Source: Frigoribacterium sp. ACAM 257 (GTDB lineage Bacteria > Actinomycetota > Actinomycetes > Actinomycetales > Microbacteriaceae). Taken from it: 64,000 nucleotides of DNA. Location: assembly GCF_007954365.1 (NCBI RefSeq), contig NZ_VOLO01000001.1:248001-312000 (forward strand), read 5' to 3'. Of this stretch, positions 39,227-48,333 are shown in pieces. A program made the position numbers and the translations under genes. Below the pieces are notes generated by a model. That model had not been told where the DNA came from. It saw only the letters and a list, made by a program, of their open reading frames with translations, and did no database searches. The first letter of the stretch is position 1. Every line of letters starts with the position of its first letter.

Positions 39227-40825
39227 TCAGTCCTCGTCGACGTGCAGCCCGAGCTGGCGCACCCGGGCGATCGCCTCGCGGCGGGACGTCGCCTGCAGCT
39301 TCCGGTAGATGCTCCGGACGTGGCTCTTGACCGTGTTGACCGAGATGAACAGCTGGCTCCCGATCTGCCCGAGGGTCTGGCCGGTCGCGAGGTGCCGCAC
39401 GATGACGAGCTCCCGGTCGCTCAGCGGCTCCGCGAGCGGCGGCACGTCCGGCCCCTCGGCGGAGTGCAGCCGGCCGAGCACCCCGAGGATCGCCTGCGGC
39501 TGGTCGCGCTGCACGGCGCGCGCGACGAGGTGGTCGAGCAGGGGCTCCGGGAGGGTGCCGAAGACCCAGCTCGCGCCCGAGTGGCCTGCCTCGAGCAGGG
39601 CGCGGTCGAAGGCGATGTCGGCCTGCGCGGTGTCGCCCTGGGCCAGGTGGGCGGCCGCGGCGACGGCGTGCACGTGCCCGATGGTGCGCTCCGAGTGCAG
39701 GTCGCCGAGCACCAGGCACGCCTCGAGGTCGTCGAGGGCAGCCTGGGGCTCGCCGGTGGAGAGGTGGATGAGGGCGAGCACGCGGGCGGGACACTCGATG
39801 TGGCGGTCGCCGGGCGAGAGGGGCTGGGCCAGGCGCCGCGCCTCCTGCGGCTGTCCGAGCTGGAGCATGGTCTCGGCTCGGAGGGCCGTGGCCGACCGGC
39901 CGAGGACGACGGCGCCCGTGAACCCCTGCACGAGACGAGAGATGCGGCCGAGGTGGTCGAGGACCTCGATCGAGCGGCCCTGGGCGAGCAGGACGCTGGC
40001 CTCGGCGAACCAGCCGAGCGCCTCCCAGTCGCTGCCGCGCGCCGCGAGGTGCACCCGAGCGACGAGCTCGTCGTGGCCGCCGGGGGACTCGTCGCGCTCG
40101 AGCGCGAGGTGCAGCCGTGCGATCTGGGCGAGGGCGCCGAACGAGCTGGCCAGCAGGTCGGTGCCGTCGGCGAGCTCCGCGGCGTGCTCGAGGTGCTCGT
40201 CGGCGAGCGCGAACTCGCCGAGCAGGACGGCGACGTAGGCGAGGGCCGAGAGGCACTCGACGCGCTCGGCGATGCTCAGGTGCTCCTCGCCGAGGCCCGA
40301 GGCGAGGCCCAGCGCGAACTGGGCCTGGTCGTACTCGCCGTAGTGCAGCCGGATCAGGCCGAGCTGCAGCGAGAAGGAGGCGCTGAGGCTGATCCGGGCC
40401 GTGATCGACTCGGAGACGTCGCTCTCGATCATCGTGCGGGCGACCTCGAGGTGCTCGTGGGCGACGACGAGGTTGCCGAGCGTCCGCAGCGCGGCGCCGA
40501 GGTGCACGTGGTAGCCGGCCCGCACCTCGAGGGGCAGCCCGGGGTCGGCGTCGATGGCCTTGGCCACGCCGCGGAACCAGGGCAGCGCGGCGCTGCGCGA
40601 GCGCGAGCCGATCGAGCGGTAGCTCGCGGCGAGGGCGAGCAGGATGAGCGGCCGGCCGCTCCACTCCGCCTCGGGAGCAGATCGGACGGCCTCGCGCAGA
40701 CGGGCCCCCTGGAGGGGGGCTATCTGGCTCCAGGCCTGCTCGATGGCGTCGAGTGAGGCCCGCGCGTCGGCGGGCTGGAGCTCGACCCCGGTCGGGTCGG
40801 GTGATGCATCGTCAAGGGTGCGCAC
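39227..40825 (-). CDS. LuxR-family regulator with an alpha-helical repeat (TPR/MalT-like) domain
   Basis: A 532-residue protein. Residues 465-528 are the LuxR HTH: LSDRELVIVRHLATGQTLGQ then LFISVNTVKSHVRSIYRKLQ. The other 460 residues are an array of paired helices in TPR style (e.g. YHVHLGAALRTLGNLVVAHE, IRLHYGEYDQAQFALGLASG). It resembles the C-terminal half of MalT/LAL regulators but has no P-loop ATPase at the N-terminus, so ligand or partner proteins must signal through the repeats. Starts at GTG with GGTAGGA upstream. It is divergent from the ABC exporter gene at 41000, a possible target. Confidence 0.85.
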   Translation of the reverse strand: MRTLDDASPDPTGVELQPADARASLDAIEQAWSQIAPLQGARLREAVRSAPEAEWSGRPLILLALAASYRSIGSRSRSAALPWFRGVAKAIDADPGLPLEVRAGYHVHLGAALRTLGNLVVAHEHLEVARTMIESDVSESITARISLSASFSLQLGLIRLHYGEYDQAQFALGLASGLGEEHLSIAERVECLSALAYVAVLLGEFALADEHLEHAAELADGTDLLASSFGALAQIARLHLALERDESPGGHDELVARVHLAARGSDWEALGWFAEASVLLAQGRSIEVLDHLGRISRLVQGFTGAVVLGRSATALRAETMLQLGQPQEARRLAQPLSPGDRHIECPARVLALIHLSTGEPQAALDDLEACLVLGDLHSERTIGHVHAVAAAAHLAQGDTAQADIAFDRALLEAGHSGASWVFGTLPEPLLDHLVARAVQRDQPQAILGVLGRLHSAEGPDVPPLAEPLSDRELVIVRHLATGQTLGQIGSQLFISVNTVKSHVRSIYRKLQATSRREAIARVRQLGLHVDED

Positions 40826-40879
40826 GGGTCCTACCTCTGCCGCATCGGGTAGTTCCCCGGTCGGGTCGGGGAATGCGGC

Positions 40880-40903
40880 GCCAGGGTGTGGTCAGGCACC
40901 CTG
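40880..40903. promoter_or_regulatory. inverted repeat between LuxR regulator and ABC exporter
   Basis: CCAGGGTG (40880-40887) and CACCCTGG (40896-40903) are perfectly complementary with an 8-base gap. The 24-bp dyad in a divergent intergenic region is a candidate operator for the LuxR-type regulator. Confidence 0.45.
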
Positions 40904-40987
40904 GCTACCCAGCATAAATGAGCGATGTTCCCGTCTGTGCGTCTCGCGGCCAGATTGCCCCAGGAGTGGGGGGACGCGCCGCGGGCG

Positions 40988-41002
40988 TAGCCTCGCCACA
41001 TG
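40988..41002 (+). promoter_or_regulatory. leaderless -10 box and ATG start
   Basis: TAGCCT (40988-40993), six bases, ATG at 41000; no ribosome binding site. Confidence 0.65.
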
Positions 41003-42892
41003 AGCATCGCGCGCGGGGCAGGCGGAGGAGGCGGCGGCGGTCGAGCAGGCGGCGGCGGCGGCGGTCGAGGCGGCCGGGTGTCGAGCGGCGACGCGGCGGC
41101 CCAGAAGGCGGCGAACGCCGCCGCGCCCAAGATCCCCGACCTGTTCCGGCGGATCCGCGGCCTCTTCTCTCCCCACCGCAAGGCCCTCCTCGTCACCGTG
41201 GTGCTGGTGCTCGTCGGCGCGGCGATCAGCGTCGCGCCTCCGTTGCTCACGAAGCAGGCCTTCGACCGCGGGCTCTTCCCCGCGGGCGGTCCCGACGTCC
41301 CGGTGCTGATGGAGCTCGTCGGCCTGATGATCGGGCTGTGGGTGCTGTCGGCCGGGATCGGCGTCTGGCAGACCTACCTCACGGCGACGGTCGGCAACAG
41401 CGTGATGGGTGCCCTGCGGATCCGGCTGTTCGGGCACCTCCAGCGCATGGAGCTCGCGTTCTTCACCAGGACCAAGACGGGCGTCATCCAGTCCCGCCTG
41501 CAGAACGACGTCGGCGGCGTCGCGAACGTGCTGAGTAACACGATCTCGAGCGTGCTCGGCAACACCGTCACGGTGATCGCCGCGTTCATCTCGATGCTCG
41601 TGCTCAGCTGGCAGATGACCGTCGTCACCGTCATCTTGCTGCCGCTTCTCGTCGTGGCGCAGCGCCGCGTGGGGCAGGTGCGGGCGCGCATCGCCACGAA
41701 GACGCAGGAGTCGCTGTCCGACATGACGGCGATCACGCAGGAGGCGCTGAGCGTCAGCGGCATCCTGCTCGCGAAGAGCTTCAACCAGCAGCGCAGCGAG
41801 GTGGAGCGCTACTCGGCCGAGAACCGCACGCAGATCGGCCTGCAGGTGCGCCAGCAGATGAGCGGCCAGTGGTTCTTCGCGGTCGTGCAGATCTTCCTGT
41901 CCGTGATCCCGGCGCTGATCTACCTGGTGGCCGCCTGGCTCATCCTCCGCGACGTGCCGGTCACCGCCGGCACCATCGTCGCGTTCACGACCGTCCAGGC
42001 GCGGCTGACGTTCCCGCTGATGGGGCTCCTCCGGGTGGCCCTCGACCTGCAGACCTCGGGCGCGCTCTTCGCCCGCATCTTCGAGTACCTCGACCTGCGC
42101 CCTGCGATCACCGACGGCGGTGCCTCCGCGACGGTGGACGAGGCCCAGCTCGGCCGCGTGGAGTTCGACGACGTCGAGTTCGCCTACCCCGACGCCGAGC
42201 CGGGGCAGCGGACCCTCCGGGGCGTCTCGTTCGACATCGAGCCGGGCCAGTTCGCGGCGTTCGTCGGCCCGAGTGGTGCCGGCAAGACCACGGTGTCCTA
42301 CCTCATCCCGCGCTTCTACGAGGCGACGGGCGGCAGCGTCCGCTTCGCCGGCACCGACGTCCGCGACCTGCGGCAGGAGTCGCTGGTCGAGAACATCGGC
42401 ATCGTCAGCCAGGAGACCTACCTGTTCCACGCGACGATCGGCGACAACCTGCGCTACGCGCGTCCGGACGCCACCGACGAGCAGCTGGTCGACGCCGCCC
42501 GGCAGGCGAACATCCACGAGACGATCGCGTCCTTCCCGGACGGCTACGACACGGTGGTGGGCGAGCGCGGCTACCGCCTCTCCGGCGGCGAGAAGCAGCG
42601 CATCGCCATCGCGCGGGTGCTGCTCAAGGACCCGGCCGTGCTGGTGCTCGACGAGGCGACGAGCGCGCTCGACACCGTGTCCGAGCGGGTCGTGCAGGAG
42701 GCGCTGGACACGGCCACGAGAGGGCGCACGACGATCGCCATCGCCCACCGCCTCTCCACCGTCCGTCACGCGGACGTCGTCTTCGTCGTCGACGGCGGCC
42801 GGATCGTCGAGCGCGGCACGCACGACGAGCTCGTCGCCCTCGGCGGCGTGTACGCCGACCTCTACGGGCAGCAGGTGGCGTCGACGACGTGA
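41000..42892 (+). CDS. ABC transporter, fused membrane and ATPase domains (half-exporter)
   Basis: A 630-residue half-transporter of the MsbA/BmrA type. Residues 1-40 are a Gly-rich cytoplasmic tail of little complexity. Six membrane helices span about 60-330. In the ATPase domain Walker A is GPSGAGKTTV, the Q-loop NIGIVSQETYLFHATI, the signature RLSGGEKQRIAIARVL, Walker B VLVLDEATSALD and the switch His is in AIAHRLSTV. It would work as a homodimer and export lipids or drugs. Confidence 0.95.
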   Translation: MSIARGAGGGGGGGRAGGGGGGRGGRVSSGDAAAQKAANAAAPKIPDLFRRIRGLFSPHRKALLVTVVLVLVGAAISVAPPLLTKQAFDRGLFPAGGPDVPVLMELVGLMIGLWVLSAGIGVWQTYLTATVGNSVMGALRIRLFGHLQRMELAFFTRTKTGVIQSRLQNDVGGVANVLSNTISSVLGNTVTVIAAFISMLVLSWQMTVVTVILLPLLVVAQRRVGQVRARIATKTQESLSDMTAITQEALSVSGILLAKSFNQQRSEVERYSAENRTQIGLQVRQQMSGQWFFAVVQIFLSVIPALIYLVAAWLILRDVPVTAGTIVAFTTVQARLTFPLMGLLRVALDLQTSGALFARIFEYLDLRPAITDGGASATVDEAQLGRVEFDDVEFAYPDAEPGQRTLRGVSFDIEPGQFAAFVGPSGAGKTTVSYLIPRFYEATGGSVRFAGTDVRDLRQESLVENIGIVSQETYLFHATIGDNLRYARPDATDEQLVDAARQANIHETIASFPDGYDTVVGERGYRLSGGEKQRIAIARVLLKDPAVLVLDEATSALDTVSERVVQEALDTATRGRTTIAIAHRLSTVRHADVVFVVDGGRIVERGTHDELVALGGVYADLYGQQVASTT

Positions 42893-43067
42893 CCGGCGCC
42901 TCCTCGATGGGTGTCGGAGAACATGGACGGGGTACACGTCGTGTCACCAGTGCGTGACAGCTCTGGCGTGGTGCCCTCGATCGGTGGTACATCTGGGGGA
43001 CACATCAGTTGAGGCTGTGTCAGGTCGGGTGCGGCTCGACGGACGCACCCGGGGGAAGAGGCCACAC

Positions 43068-45266
43068 GTGTCGAGTTCCACCAGCACCAGCACCAGCACC
43101 AGCACCGACGACGAGACGTCCTCGCCTGCCCGGCGGCGCTCACCGCTGCGGGCCCTCTTCGGTCGCGGCTCGCTCGACATCCAGTCGACCCTGCTGGTGA
43201 TGCTGCTCGCGGTCAGCTTCCTGGCCGCGATCGTCATCGGCAGCGTCGGCTACGTCAACGGTCGTGACTCGCTCCGAGCGGCCGCGTTCGACCAGGTCAC
43301 GAGCATCCGCGAGTCGCGGGCCCGCGACGTCGAGCGCACCCTCGCGGGCGTGCAGCAGGCCGTGGTGCTCGACAGCCGCAACGACAGCGCCCTGCAGGCC
43401 TCGCTCGACTTCAACGCCGGCTTCGCCGCGCTCGACGAGCAGTCCATCGACCCTGCCCGGCAGCAGGCGGTGACCGCGTACTACGAGGACACCTTCGTGC
43501 CTCGGCTCGACGAGGCGACCGGCTCGTCGACCGACCCGTCGCTCCTCGAGCCGACGTCACCGGCGCAGGCGTACCTGCAGTCGCTCTACACGGTCCCCTT
43601 CGACGACGACTTCGACGCCTCGCTCGCCTTCGACGCCGCCGACGACGGCAGCGCCTGGTCGCAGGCCAGGAGCGACCACCACGACTACTTCCGCGAGATG
43701 GTCGACCAGCTCGGCTACGAGGACGTCCTGCTGCTCGACCTCGACGGCGACGTCGTCTACTCGGCCTTCTCGGGCGTCGACCTCGGCACGAACGTCGAGG
43801 ACGGCCCCTACTCGCGGACACCGCTCGCCGACGTCTGGGCCACGGCGCTCGAGTCCAACACGGTGGACTCGTCGTTCACGACCGACTTCGAGCCGTACGC
43901 CCCCTCGCTCGGCGTGCCGACCGCGTGGATCGCGTCGCCGGTGGGCTCGGGCGCCGACGTCAGCGGCGTGCTCGCCGTGCAGGTGCCCACCGAGACCATC
44001 GACTCGGTCATGACCGGCGACGAGGGCTGGGCCGACCAGGGCCTCGGCCGCACCGGCGAGGCCTACCTCGCGGGGCCGGACGAGACGATGCGCTCGACGT
44101 CGCGCGAGCTGATCGAGCACCCGGACACGTTCGCCGCCGACGTCGTCGACCACGGCACCCCGACGGACGTCGCCCAGCGACAGGTGGCGACCGGCAGCTC
44201 GGTGCTGCTGCAGCCGGTGGCGACGACCGCCGTCGAGGCGGCCCTGCAGGGCCGGACCGCGACGACGGTCAACACCGACTACCTCGGCCACGAGGTGCTG
44301 GCCGCCTACGCGCCGATCGACGTCGAGGGCCTCAACTGGGTCGTCGTCGCGAAGGTCGACACCGCGGAGGCCTTCGCCCCGGTCGACGTCTTCACCCGCA
44401 ACCTGCTGCTCTCGACGGCGGCGATCATCGTCGTGGTGTCGTTGCTCTCGCTGCTGCTGGCCCAGGTGTTCGTCCGGCCGGTGCGGCGCCTCCAGCACGC
44501 CGTCAACCGCGTCAGCGGGGGCGAGATCGGCGTCGAGGTGCCCGTGAAGGGCCACGACGAGTTCAGCGAGCTGGGCGGCGCCTTCAACGACATGAGCCGC
44601 AGCCTCAAGGTCAAGCAGGACCTGATCGACGAGCAGCGCCGCGAGAACGACCGCCTGCTGCGGACCCTCATGCCGGAGGCGATGGCGAAGCGCTACAAGG
44701 AGGGCGAGGAGACGATCGCCGAGGACCATACCGACGTCGCCGTCGTCTACGCCGACGTCGCCGGCTTCGACGACTTCAGCCGCGGGATGCGCTCGGGCGA
44801 GCGGCTCGCCCTGCTCGACGGGCTGTGGCGGTCGTTCGACGAGGCGGCGGAGCGGCTCGGCGTGGAGAAGGTGCGGAGCAGCCAGCAGGGCTACCTCGCC
44901 AGCTGCGGGCTCACGGTGCCGCGCATCGACAACGCCCGCCGGGTGGTCGACTTCACCCTGGAGCTGGAGGGGATCCTCGAGCGGTTCAACGCGACCAACT
45001 CGTCCCGGGTCGCGCTGCGGGCGGGCATCGACACCGGGCAGGTGACCAGCGGCCTCGTCGGCCGGACGAGCATGGTCTACGACATGTGGGGCGACGCCGT
45101 CACGCTGGCGCACCGCGTGCAGGACGTCTCGTCGCAGGCGGGCATCTACGCCACCGAGCGGGTCGTGCAGAAGATCGGCGACGGCGTGCCGGCCGTCGAC
45201 TCCGGCACGGTGACGACCCAGTCGGGCGAGCAGCGCGTCTTCCGCCTCGAGCGGCCGGCCGCCTGA
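43068..45266 (+). CDS. membrane-bound class III cyclase-like sensor with degenerate active site
   Basis: A 732-residue protein. A Ser/Thr repeat tail (STSTSTST, encoded by CCAGCA units) is followed by TM1 near 45, an extracellular dCache-like sensor of about 390 residues, TM2 near 450, a HAMP domain (RPVRRLQHAVNRVSGGEIGV) and a class III cyclase fold from about 545. The first metal-binding Asp is kept (VYADVAGF, D563), but the usual GD of the second metal site is Q606-Q607 (VRSSQQGYL) and the transition-state Asn is T679 (WGDAVTLAHR; R683 kept). Catalysis is therefore doubtful. The GTG has GGGGGAAGAGG upstream; its stop overlaps the channel start. Confidence 0.9.
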   Translation: MSSSTSTSTSTSTDDETSSPARRRSPLRALFGRGSLDIQSTLLVMLLAVSFLAAIVIGSVGYVNGRDSLRAAAFDQVTSIRESRARDVERTLAGVQQAVVLDSRNDSALQASLDFNAGFAALDEQSIDPARQQAVTAYYEDTFVPRLDEATGSSTDPSLLEPTSPAQAYLQSLYTVPFDDDFDASLAFDAADDGSAWSQARSDHHDYFREMVDQLGYEDVLLLDLDGDVVYSAFSGVDLGTNVEDGPYSRTPLADVWATALESNTVDSSFTTDFEPYAPSLGVPTAWIASPVGSGADVSGVLAVQVPTETIDSVMTGDEGWADQGLGRTGEAYLAGPDETMRSTSRELIEHPDTFAADVVDHGTPTDVAQRQVATGSSVLLQPVATTAVEAALQGRTATTVNTDYLGHEVLAAYAPIDVEGLNWVVVAKVDTAEAFAPVDVFTRNLLLSTAAIIVVVSLLSLLLAQVFVRPVRRLQHAVNRVSGGEIGVEVPVKGHDEFSELGGAFNDMSRSLKVKQDLIDEQRRENDRLLRTLMPEAMAKRYKEGEETIAEDHTDVAVVYADVAGFDDFSRGMRSGERLALLDGLWRSFDEAAERLGVEKVRSSQQGYLASCGLTVPRIDNARRVVDFTLELEGILERFNATNSSRVALRAGIDTGQVTSGLVGRTSMVYDMWGDAVTLAHRVQDVSSQAGIYATERVVQKIGDGVPAVDSGTVTTQSGEQRVFRLERPAA

Positions 45267-46705
45267 TGACTGCGCTCTGGCAGCAGCCCTGGTTCTGGCC
45301 GGTGCTCGCCGTGGTCGTCGGGCTGCCGGTGTTGCTGATCGTCCTCACCGAGGTCGCGAGCACCCTGCAGCGCCGTGGAAACCCCGGCGCGCGTGTCGTG
45401 CGGCTGATCCGCACCTACGTGGTGCCGACGGCCGCGGTGTCGGTGCTGGTGGCACAGGTCACCCTCGCGGTCGACTCGAGGGACTTCACCTGGACGAAGG
45501 TCGCGACGACGGCTTTCGGGTTCCTGGTGATCGTCGCCCTGCTGAACGCCGTCAACCTCACGCTCTTCACGAACGCCGAGAAGGGCAGCTGGCGCGACCG
45601 CCTCCCGTCGATCTTCGTCGACATCGGCCGCATCGTGCTCATCGCCATCGGGCTCGCCGTGCTCTTCAGCACGGTCTGGGGCACGGACGTCGCCGGGCTT
45701 TTCACGGCGCTGGGCGTCACCTCCATCGTGCTCGGCCTGGCACTGCAGGGCGCCATCGGCAGCGTGGTGTCCGGCCTGCTGCTGCTGTTCGAGCAGCCGT
45801 TCCGCCTCGGCGACTGGCTCGACGCCGGCGGCGTGCGCGGCCGCGTCGTCCAGGTCAACTGGCGCGCGGTGCACATCGACACGGGCAACGGGATCCAGAT
45901 CACGCCGAACGCGTCGCTGGCCGGCTCGTCGTTCACGAACCTCAGCCGCGGCGACGGCAGCTACACCGTGACCGCCCCGGTGGCCTTCACCACCGACGAC
46001 CCGCCCGCCGAGGTCGTCGCGCTGCTGCAGCGGGTCGCGGCCGCGCTGCCCGAGCTGTGGCCCGGGACGACGCCGGTCGCCGTCCCGCTCGGAGGAGCGG
46101 CGTACGAGGTCTCGTACGAGGTGCGCGGGCCGGCCCAGGAGGGCTCGTCGCTCGCCACGTTGCGCAGCTGGCTCTGGTACGCCGCGCGCCGCGCGGGCCT
46201 CGGGCTCGACGGGGACACGACCGACGCCTTCGTGACGCCCGGGCGGATCGAGCAGGCCGTCGCGGCCGTCGCCCCGACCCTGCAGGTCACGGCGGACGAC
46301 GTACCTGCCCTCGTGCCGTCGGTGCGCCTCGAGCGCTACGCCGCCGGTGAGGTCGTGCTGCCGCTCGGCGTCGTCCCCGAGGCGCTCCGCTTCGTGCTGA
46401 GCGGTGCCGTCGCTCTCGGAGTCCCTCAGCCCGGCGGGGTGCTGCTGCCGGTCTCACGCGTCGAGCAGGGCGACTTCGTCGGCCAGACCGTCCTGACCCG
46501 TGAGCCGACCAGCACCCGTGCCGTCGCGGTCTCCGAGGTCGCGGTGCTCGTCGTCCCCGGCGACACGCTGGACGCCCTCGTGAGAGCGCGTCCGCGCCTG
46601 GCCCGCGAGCTGGGCGAGGTCATCGACCGCCGCCGGGTCGCCGCCCGCGAGGTCGTGGAGACGTCGGGCGGCGGCACGGGGTCCCGGGGGCGGCTGGCGG
46701 GCTGA
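45266..46705 (+). CDS. mechanosensitive channel MscS with C-terminal cyclic-nucleotide-binding-like domain
   Basis: A 479-residue channel. Four membrane segments lie in residues 1-175; the pore helix and beta domain read ALGVTSIVLGLALQGAIGSV, LLFEQPFRLGDWL and NGIQITPNASLAGSSF. Residues 352-465 look like a cNMP-binding domain: RLERYAAGEVVLPLGVVPEA, LRFVLSGAVALG, GDFVGQTVLTREPTSTRAVA and VLVVPGDTLDAL. The phosphate cassette is weak (GQ for GE). Such channels are called bCNG channels and some are gated by cyclic nucleotide. The start codon shares one base with the stop of the cyclase-like gene. Confidence 0.9.
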   Translation: MTALWQQPWFWPVLAVVVGLPVLLIVLTEVASTLQRRGNPGARVVRLIRTYVVPTAAVSVLVAQVTLAVDSRDFTWTKVATTAFGFLVIVALLNAVNLTLFTNAEKGSWRDRLPSIFVDIGRIVLIAIGLAVLFSTVWGTDVAGLFTALGVTSIVLGLALQGAIGSVVSGLLLLFEQPFRLGDWLDAGGVRGRVVQVNWRAVHIDTGNGIQITPNASLAGSSFTNLSRGDGSYTVTAPVAFTTDDPPAEVVALLQRVAAALPELWPGTTPVAVPLGGAAYEVSYEVRGPAQEGSSLATLRSWLWYAARRAGLGLDGDTTDAFVTPGRIEQAVAAVAPTLQVTADDVPALVPSVRLERYAAGEVVLPLGVVPEALRFVLSGAVALGVPQPGGVLLPVSRVEQGDFVGQTVLTREPTSTRAVAVSEVAVLVVPGDTLDALVRARPRLARELGEVIDRRRVAAREVVETSGGGTGSRGRLAG

Positions 46706-46756
46706 CCGGCCGCCGCCGCGCCTCCTCGACACAGGCCTCGGCTCCGGGGGCGTGCA

Positions 46757-47494
46757 TCAGTCGCGCAGGGCCAGCATCGCCCGCATCGCGTCGACGTCGC
46801 TCTGCTGCGTCATGATCATGCCGCTCGCGAAGGCGTCGACCTGGGGGTCGTCGCTGCGGGCGAGCACGGCCTCGGCCATCTCGATGCCGCCCAGGTGGTG
46901 GTCGATCATCAGGGTGAGAAAGAGCCGCTCGGCGTCGACGCCGTCAGCGGCCCGCAGCTCGGCCATCTGCTCGGACGTCGCGAGGCCCGGCATCGGCTCG
47001 CCGGGCACGTGGCTCGGCGCGGGCGAGCCGGAGACGCCCCCGCCGCCGGAGACGCCCCCGCCGCCGTGGTCGTGGCCCGCGAGCTGACCGTCGAGGGTCG
47101 GCTGCGTCATCCAGGTCATCACGGGCTGCGACGGCGCCTGCGGCACGCCCCACACCTCGAGCCAGGCGTACATCTGGCCGGCCTGCTGCGACTGGGTCGC
47201 GGCGATGTCGTAGGCGATCGTGCGCACGTCGTCCGAGGTCGAGCGGTCGCGGATCGCGAACGACATCTCGACCGCCTGCTCGTGGTGCACCTGCATGTCG
47301 CGGGCGAAGCCCGCCTCGACGCTGTTCGTGCCGGGCACGACGGGCGCCGACGAGGTGAGGCGCCCCACGGCGACGCCCGTGCCGAGCACGAGCAGCAGCG
47401 CGACCGCGGCGGCGATCACGAGGCGGAGGCGACGACCCGAGGAGGCGCCTGTCGCGCCCGCCTCGGTCGTCACGTCGTCGAGGTCGTCCGTCAC
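46757..47494 (-). CDS. DUF305 domain-containing membrane-anchored protein
   Basis: A 245-residue protein with one N-terminal membrane helix (LRLVIAAAVALLLVLGTGVAV) and an extracellular part. The DUF305 four-helix region is FARDMQVHHEQAVEMSFAIR in the first half and FLTLMIDHHLGGIEMAEAVL in the second. These His/Glu/Met-rich helices resemble ferritin-like metal sites and are often found near copper handling genes. A Gly-rich insert with HDHGGGG lies between the halves. The GTG overlaps the DUF3105 gene stop by four bases, and the two are regular neighbours in actinobacteria. Confidence 0.9.
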   Translation of the reverse strand: MTDDLDDVTTEAGATGASSGRRLRLVIAAAVALLLVLGTGVAVGRLTSSAPVVPGTNSVEAGFARDMQVHHEQAVEMSFAIRDRSTSDDVRTIAYDIAATQSQQAGQMYAWLEVWGVPQAPSQPVMTWMTQPTLDGQLAGHDHGGGGVSGGGGVSGSPAPSHVPGEPMPGLATSEQMAELRAADGVDAERLFLTLMIDHHLGGIEMAEAVLARSDDPQVDAFASGMIMTQQSDVDAMRAMLALRD

Positions 47495-48180
47495 GACACC
47501 TTGCCGGGCCCGTCGACCCCGCCGGTGCAGGGAGCGCCGGGCTCGGGGGCGTCGGCCGACTTCCAGTACTTGGTGACGAAGTCGGAGACGGCGTCGGCCT
47601 CGGGGTCGTCGAAGGCGAGCTGGGCGCCCCAGGCGCTGACGGCCATCGGGGTGTCCATGCCCTCGTAGGGCGAGACGACCGAGTAGGTGGAGGGCGCGAG
47701 GTCGGTGATCTGCTCGATCTGCTCGTCGGTGACCTGGGCCGGGTCGTAGGTGAACCAGATCGCGCCGTGCTCGAGGTCGTGCACGGCGTTCTCGTTCGGC
47801 ACCTGCTCCGTGTACACGCCGCAGTTCATCCACGCCGCGGCGTGGTCGCCGCCGGCCGGGGGAGTCATCTCGTAGTCGACGGCGCCCGTGACGTGGTTGG
47901 CCGTGAGGTCGTCCCAGGTCTGCACGCCCGCGACGTCGATCTCGCTGCGGTCGGCCCGGGGCGTGCCGCTCGTCACGACGACGGTGACGATCAGGGCGAC
48001 CGCGGCGGCGCCCGCGACGGAGGCGGTCACGATGCCGATGGTCCGGTTGCGCCTCGACCTGGCCTGCTCGCGCTTGAGCGCGGCGACCTTCTCCTGCCGG
48101 CGCGCGTCCCGCTGCTGCTTCACGCTCATCGAGCTCGGGTCGGGCTTCGATCCGGGGGTGTTCTTGTCGCTGCTGGCCAC
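47491..48180 (-). CDS. DUF3105 domain-containing membrane-anchored protein
   Basis: A 229-residue protein from GTG 48180, preferred over 48225 because AGAGGA stands nine bases before it. A charged cytoplasmic helix (SVKQQRDARRQEKVAALKRE) and one membrane helix near residue 65 are followed by the extracellular DUF3105 domain: PPAGGDHAAAWMNCGVYTEQ, VHDLEHGAIWFTY and a second Cys near the end (GAPCTGG). The His/Cys pattern suggests metal or redox chemistry, but none has been proven. Cotranscribed with the DUF305 gene. Confidence 0.9.
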   Translation of the reverse strand: MASSDKNTPGSKPDPSSMSVKQQRDARRQEKVAALKREQARSRRNRTIGIVTASVAGAAAVALIVTVVVTSGTPRADRSEIDVAGVQTWDDLTANHVTGAVDYEMTPPAGGDHAAAWMNCGVYTEQVPNENAVHDLEHGAIWFTYDPAQVTDEQIEQITDLAPSTYSVVSPYEGMDTPMAVSAWGAQLAFDDPEADAVSDFVTKYWKSADAPEPGAPCTGGVDGPGKVS

Positions 48181-48333
48181 AGTGGGGTCCTCTGGTGTCG
48201 GGGATGCGTCACCGATTTGTCCCACACCTGTCTGGGAAGACCGTCACAGCGGGGTCGGCTCGGCTCGTCACGTCATCGGCCGAGAGCCGCCGGTAGAGTC
48301 GGGCGGAGACATCCGGAACGCTAAGGAGCACCT

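Noticed and set aside
43068-46705. CBASS- or Pycsar-type antiphage system
   Set aside because: The cyclase-like protein is a HAMP-linked membrane sensor and the effector is an osmotic-type MscS channel; no defence-island neighbours are present.
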